Positions 13,802 through 16,359 of a DNA stretch of 16,359 nucleotides are shown piece by piece (position 1 is the stretch's first letter; each line of letters opens with the position of its first letter). The DNA is from QHXQ01 sp036389375. Its GTDB lineage: Bacteria > Acidobacteriota > Blastocatellia > Pyrinomonadales > Pyrinomonadaceae. The position numbers and the translations under genes were made by a program. The DNA lies in NCBI GenBank assembly GCA_036389375.1, contig DASVQA010000202.1, forward strand, positions 1-16,359. Reading direction: 5' to 3'. The notes under the pieces were generated by a model that did no database searches, was not told the origin of the DNA, and saw only the letters and a program-made list of their open reading frames with translations.

Positions 13802-15076
13802 CTAGACGCTGCGAGCGGTGGCGTGGGTCGCGGCTTCGAGTTCCGCGATGAGTTCGATGAGCAGCGGTCGGACTTGCGCCGAATCCAGATAACCTTTACC
13901 GAGCATACGGCTGATGCGGCGCTCTTTTGTATCGCCGTCCAGCTCCTTCAACAGCGCGCGGCAGAAAGCGATGACCACTTCGGGCGCAAACTGTTTGCCG
14001 GTGTTCTGCCGCAGGTCGGCGACGACTTCCGGGAACTCTTTGCGTCGCCGGTAGGTGCGATCCGTCGTCATCGCGTCGAACGAATCGGCGAGCGCGACGA
14101 CCTTCGCCGCCAGTGGAATCTCGTCGCCCGTCAGCCCTTCGGGATAACCGCGCCCGTCGATCCGCTCGTGATGATATTTCGCCATCAGCGGAATGTCGGC
14201 GTCCGGATGGCGAATGGGCGCGAGGATTTCATAGCCGGCGGCCGGGTGGCGGTTTAGTTCCGACGATTGTTTCGCGTCGATCCGATAAGGCGCATTGATG
14301 ATGTCGCGCTCGACGACGAGTTTGCCAACGTCGTGCAGGTAGCCGCCGACGGCGACGCCTTCGATCTGGTCGTCGCTCCAACCGAGTTCGCGCGCGATGA
14401 TCTCGCTGTACTTGCCCACGCGCTCGGAATGCCCCTGCGTGTACTTGTCCTTGCAATCAATCGCGGCGGCGAACGCACGCACGGTGTCGCGGTAGATGCT
14501 GCGCAGGATGTCGTAGAGTTGCTGATTCTCGGCCGCCCGCGCCTCTAGCTCGCGCAGCAGCCGATGATTGTGTATGCCGACGCCGATGTGCCGCGCCATC
14601 GTCCGCACCACCTCACACTCCTCGACCGTGAACTCTTCCTCCGTCGCCTTGCCGCCCAGCGCCAGCAGCCCCACCAACTCGCCATGCACGACGAGCGGGA
14701 CGACGAGGCTCACGCGCCAGGCCGTGAGCGCCGCAGTCAACTCCGCGCCGAGGCGTTGTTGCAACGCGCTCTGCGCCCCGGACTCGCCGCATGCGAGCAC
14801 GTGCCCGCCGCCCGCGCCGAGCAGTTCCGCCCGGCCGCCATCGAACGACACGGCGGCCAGTTCTGCCTCGCCCATGCCCCACAGCGCCACGAAGCGCAGC
14901 GCGGCCGCCGCCTGCTCATACTCGGCCACCGCGCCGCGCCTGAGGCCCAGCGCGCCCAGCGCGACGTGGAGCGTTGCGCGCACCATCTCGTCAAAGTTGC
15001 GGCTCTCGGCGATCTCTGCGCCGAGGTCTGCGAGCGCGGAGAAGGCGTGGATGAGTTTGTTGATCTGCTCCGGCAT
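13802..15076 (-). CDS. GAF-HD-GYP protein, probable c-di-GMP phosphodiesterase
   Basis: This 424-residue cytosolic protein has a GAF-type sensor domain (about 20-172) followed by a short helix and an HD-GYP domain (about 195-390). HD-GYP residues are intact: H216 in QGHSERV, H248-D249 in YLHDVGK, H302-H303 and the GYP tripeptide (310-312) in HHERIDGRGYP, and D331 in ALADSFDAMTTDRTYR. Known members cleave c-di-GMP to pGpG or GMP, and a few act on other cyclic dinucleotides. The ATG start is preferred: GGGAG lies upstream, and the gene then begins four bases after the STAS stop codon. A GTG 48 codons upstream (15220) is open but lies inside the STAS gene and adds an Arg/Ser/Pro-rich stretch with no domain. 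As the last gene of the three-gene operon, it suggests that partner-switching output is linked to cyclic-dinucleotide level. Confidence 0.93.
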   Translation of the reverse strand: MPEQINKLIHAFSALADLGAEIAESRNFDEMVRATLHVALGALGLRRGAVAEYEQAAAALRFVALWGMGEAELAAVSFDGGRAELLGAGGGHVLACGESGAQSALQQRLGAELTAALTAWRVSLVVPLVVHGELVGLLALGGKATEEEFTVEECEVVRTMARHIGVGIHNHRLLRELEARAAENQQLYDILRSIYRDTVRAFAAAIDCKDKYTQGHSERVGKYSEIIARELGWSDDQIEGVAVGGYLHDVGKLVVERDIINAPYRIDAKQSSELNRHPAAGYEILAPIRHPDADIPLMAKYHHERIDGRGYPEGLTGDEIPLAAKVVALADSFDAMTTDRTYRRRKEFPEVVADLRQNTGKQFAPEVVIAFCRALLKELDGDTKERRISRMLGKGYLDSAQVRPLLIELIAELEAATHATARSV

Positions 15077-15080
15077 GATG

Positions 15081-15476
15081 TCAGCTCCCGTGCTTGGCAG
15101 CGCTTGCGCCGGTCGTGAACTCGGCGAGCAGCGCCAGTGCCTGCGGCCGGTCGGGGGCCAGTGTGATGTGACGCGTGAGGCCAAGCAACTCGAACAACTG
15201 GGCCGCCTGCCCGCTGACACCGGCGAAGACGAGCCGCGCGCCCGCGCGTTCGGCGGCGTCGATCACGCCCAGCAGAATCGAGACGCCGATGCTGTTGACC
15301 ATGTTGGTCTCCTGGAAGTCAACGACGAGCGCACGACAGCCCGCCTGCAAGCGTTCGCGGCAGACGCGCTCGACGCGTTCCCCGCTCAACTTGTTCAGGT
15401 AATCGCCGGCATAGATAACCGCGACATCACCCATGCGTTCTGAACGCACAGGCGTGCCGGCGTGGGCCTCTCCCAT
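15081..15476 (-). CDS. STAS-domain protein (anti-sigma factor antagonist type)
   Basis: This 131-residue single STAS domain has the SpoIIAA/RsbV pattern: VVDFQ (51-55), NSIGVSILLG (61-70) around the phosphorylation site, then GARLVFAGVSG and QLFELLGLTRHITL. S62 aligns with the Ser that RsbW-type kinases phosphorylate. The usual Asp before it is Asn61. In partner switching the unphosphorylated form captures the anti-sigma kinase and frees its target. The ATG is preceded by GAAGGGA about nine bases upstream. The gene starts 14 bases after the RsbW-like gene's stop and ends four bases before the GAF-HD-GYP start, so the three are one operon. No PP2C of the SpoIIE/RsbU type is in view. The PP2C in the plus-strand cluster is of a different class. 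Confidence 0.92.
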   Translation of the reverse strand: MGEAHAGTPVRSERMGDVAVIYAGDYLNKLSGERVERVCRERLQAGCRALVVDFQETNMVNSIGVSILLGVIDAAERAGARLVFAGVSGQAAQLFELLGLTRHITLAPDRPQALALLAEFTTGASAAKHGS

Positions 15477-15490
15477 GTTGGTCGTCCCTT

Positions 15491-16345
15491 CTAACGTCGG
15501 AGGTACTTCGTCATCCGCAGGCGCGTGCCGTCGTCCACCCGTTCGAACTCGACTTCGTCCATCAAGTCACGAATCAGTTTGAGACCCCAACCGCGTCGTC
15601 CATTAGTTTCGTTGGTCGGGGCGGCCACGGACGATGAGGGCAGAACCACTCCCCTGCTTGACACAGTGATGACTAATTTATCACTTTCGAGCCGGTAACG
15701 CTGATAAATTTTTCGCTCGGGGCTGAGACTATGCTCTGCCGCGTTGATGCACGCCTCGACCACGGCCGTCTTGATCTGGTTGATCGCTTCCGGCTGAAAC
15801 TCCAAACGACGTGCGATCTGCTCCGCCGTGTGCGCTGCGATCAACTCCGTATCGCCGCCCATCGGAATGACCATCTCGAACTCGTCGGGCATGACGGCGT
15901 TCGACTCGGCCATCTCTTCGGGACTCAGGCGCGCGGTCAATAATTCAAGCTGCTGGCGCGTGGAACTGAACACCTCGCGCTCGTTCATCAAGTCGCTGGC
16001 CTCGACCGTGAAACCTTCGGCGGCGACGAGCAGTAGCCGCGTCCGTTTGAAATGACAGGCGTGCGCAAGCTGCGTGAGCCGATCGCACCAGACCTCTGTG
16101 ATGGCGCGGCCCGCCTCGTGTTTGGCGTCAATCTCGGCGGCGAGCCAGATGATCTCGTTGGCGTCCGTGTAAGGCGTCGCGTCGAAGCCGTGCGCGACGG
16201 CGCAGCGCTCCTCGTCGCAGACTTGCAGGATCGGCGGGTGAAACGAAGCGGCCGAAGCGGCGTGGACGATCTGCGGCAGACGGATCAGATCCGTCTCGGC
16301 GTCGAGACCGAGCGCGATCTCTTCCGCGTCCGTGCCGCGATACAT
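15491..16345 (-). CDS. RsbW-like ATPase-fold protein with extra N-terminal domain, possibly 5'-incomplete
   Basis: The C-terminal half (about 155-284) is an RsbW/SpoIIAB-type HATPase fold: helix KTAVVEACINAAEHS with E197 and N201, and the glycine-rich NGRRGWGLKLIRDL (G252, G254), then TRLRMTKYL. In this family such proteins bind a sigma factor or other target and phosphorylate a STAS partner, and the STAS gene follows by 14 bases. Where G1 normally reads DxG, this protein has VSSRGVVL (about 228-235), so the adenine-contacting Asp is missing. The N-terminal half (about 1-140) is not part of RsbW. It has D61, a strand ending D73-A-K75 and the segment LLLVAAEGFTVEAS, faintly like a PD-(D/E)XK or Mrr-type core. 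No Shine-Dalgarno precedes the ATG, and the frame stays open to the window end, so the true start may lie beyond 16359. Confidence 0.8.
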   Translation of the reverse strand: MYRGTDAEEIALGLDAETDLIRLPQIVHAASAASFHPPILQVCDEERCAVAHGFDATPYTDANEIIWLAAEIDAKHEAGRAITEVWCDRLTQLAHACHFKRTRLLLVAAEGFTVEASDLMNEREVFSSTRQQLELLTARLSPEEMAESNAVMPDEFEMVIPMGGDTELIAAHTAEQIARRLEFQPEAINQIKTAVVEACINAAEHSLSPERKIYQRYRLESDKLVITVSSRGVVLPSSSVAAPTNETNGRRGWGLKLIRDLMDEVEFERVDDGTRLRMTKYLRR

Positions 16346-16359
16346 GCGACTGAAGCGGT

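Noticed and set aside
15077..15220. GTG at 15220 as the start of the GAF-HD-GYP gene
   Set aside because: It would add 48 Arg/Ser/Pro-rich residues lying inside the STAS gene. The ATG ending at 15076 has a Shine-Dalgarno and gives a normal four-base gap.

Overview
The window is about 16.4 kb of GC-rich, densely coding bacterial DNA. It carries no tRNA, rRNA, CRISPR array or transposase that I can see. Gene content suggests an Acidobacteriota-like soil or water bacterium, possibly class Blastocatellia: actinobacterial-style kinase/FHA/SEDS genes, a MEDS-domain histidine kinase, a seven-iron ferredoxin and GC-rich codon use. This placement rests on recollection of gene content, not on a marker gene, and is uncertain.

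Layout. (1) 70-447, minus: a small degenerate receiver-domain protein, divergent from (2) 539-2349, plus: an endonuclease/exonuclease/phosphatase-fold protein translationally coupled (ATGA) to a TrmH/SpoU-type RNA methyltransferase. (3) 2350-2655: a 306-base gap with a possible terminator hairpin and a possible promoter. (4) 2656-11543, plus: a six-gene cluster, FHA protein, PbpA-like transpeptidase, RodA/FtsW-type SEDS glycosyltransferase, membrane PP2C phosphatase, membrane Ser/Thr kinase, second FHA protein. A seven-iron ferredoxin follows at 11591-11890. (5) 11891-12054: a convergent gap holding a perfect 24-bp inverted repeat. (6) 12055-16345, minus: a MEDS-domain histidine kinase and, upstream of it, a tight three-gene operon of an RsbW-like ATPase-fold protein, a STAS protein and a GAF-HD-GYP phosphodiesterase. 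The first of these may continue beyond the right edge.

How the genes work together. Block 4 has the same functional set as the mycobacterial/actinobacterial fhaA-fhaB-pstP-rodA-pbpA-pknA-pknB locus, in a different order, and with a kinase whose outer domain is SH3b-like rather than PASTA. The simplest reading is a module in which a kinase senses the envelope, a phosphatase resets it, two FHA proteins read phosphothreonine, and a SEDS/class B PBP pair makes septal or sidewall peptidoglycan. Block 6 looks like a partner-switching module (anti-sigma-like protein plus STAS antagonist) wired to c-di-GMP turnover.

The main points for a second look are: the relocated actinobacterial-type envelope signalling cluster; an inverted tandem-heptamer repeat that forms the 3' end of the first FHA gene; the RsbW-like protein, with a nuclease-like N-terminal region and no G1-box aspartate; and a TTG-start histidine kinase whose strong Shine-Dalgarno can fold into a leader stem.
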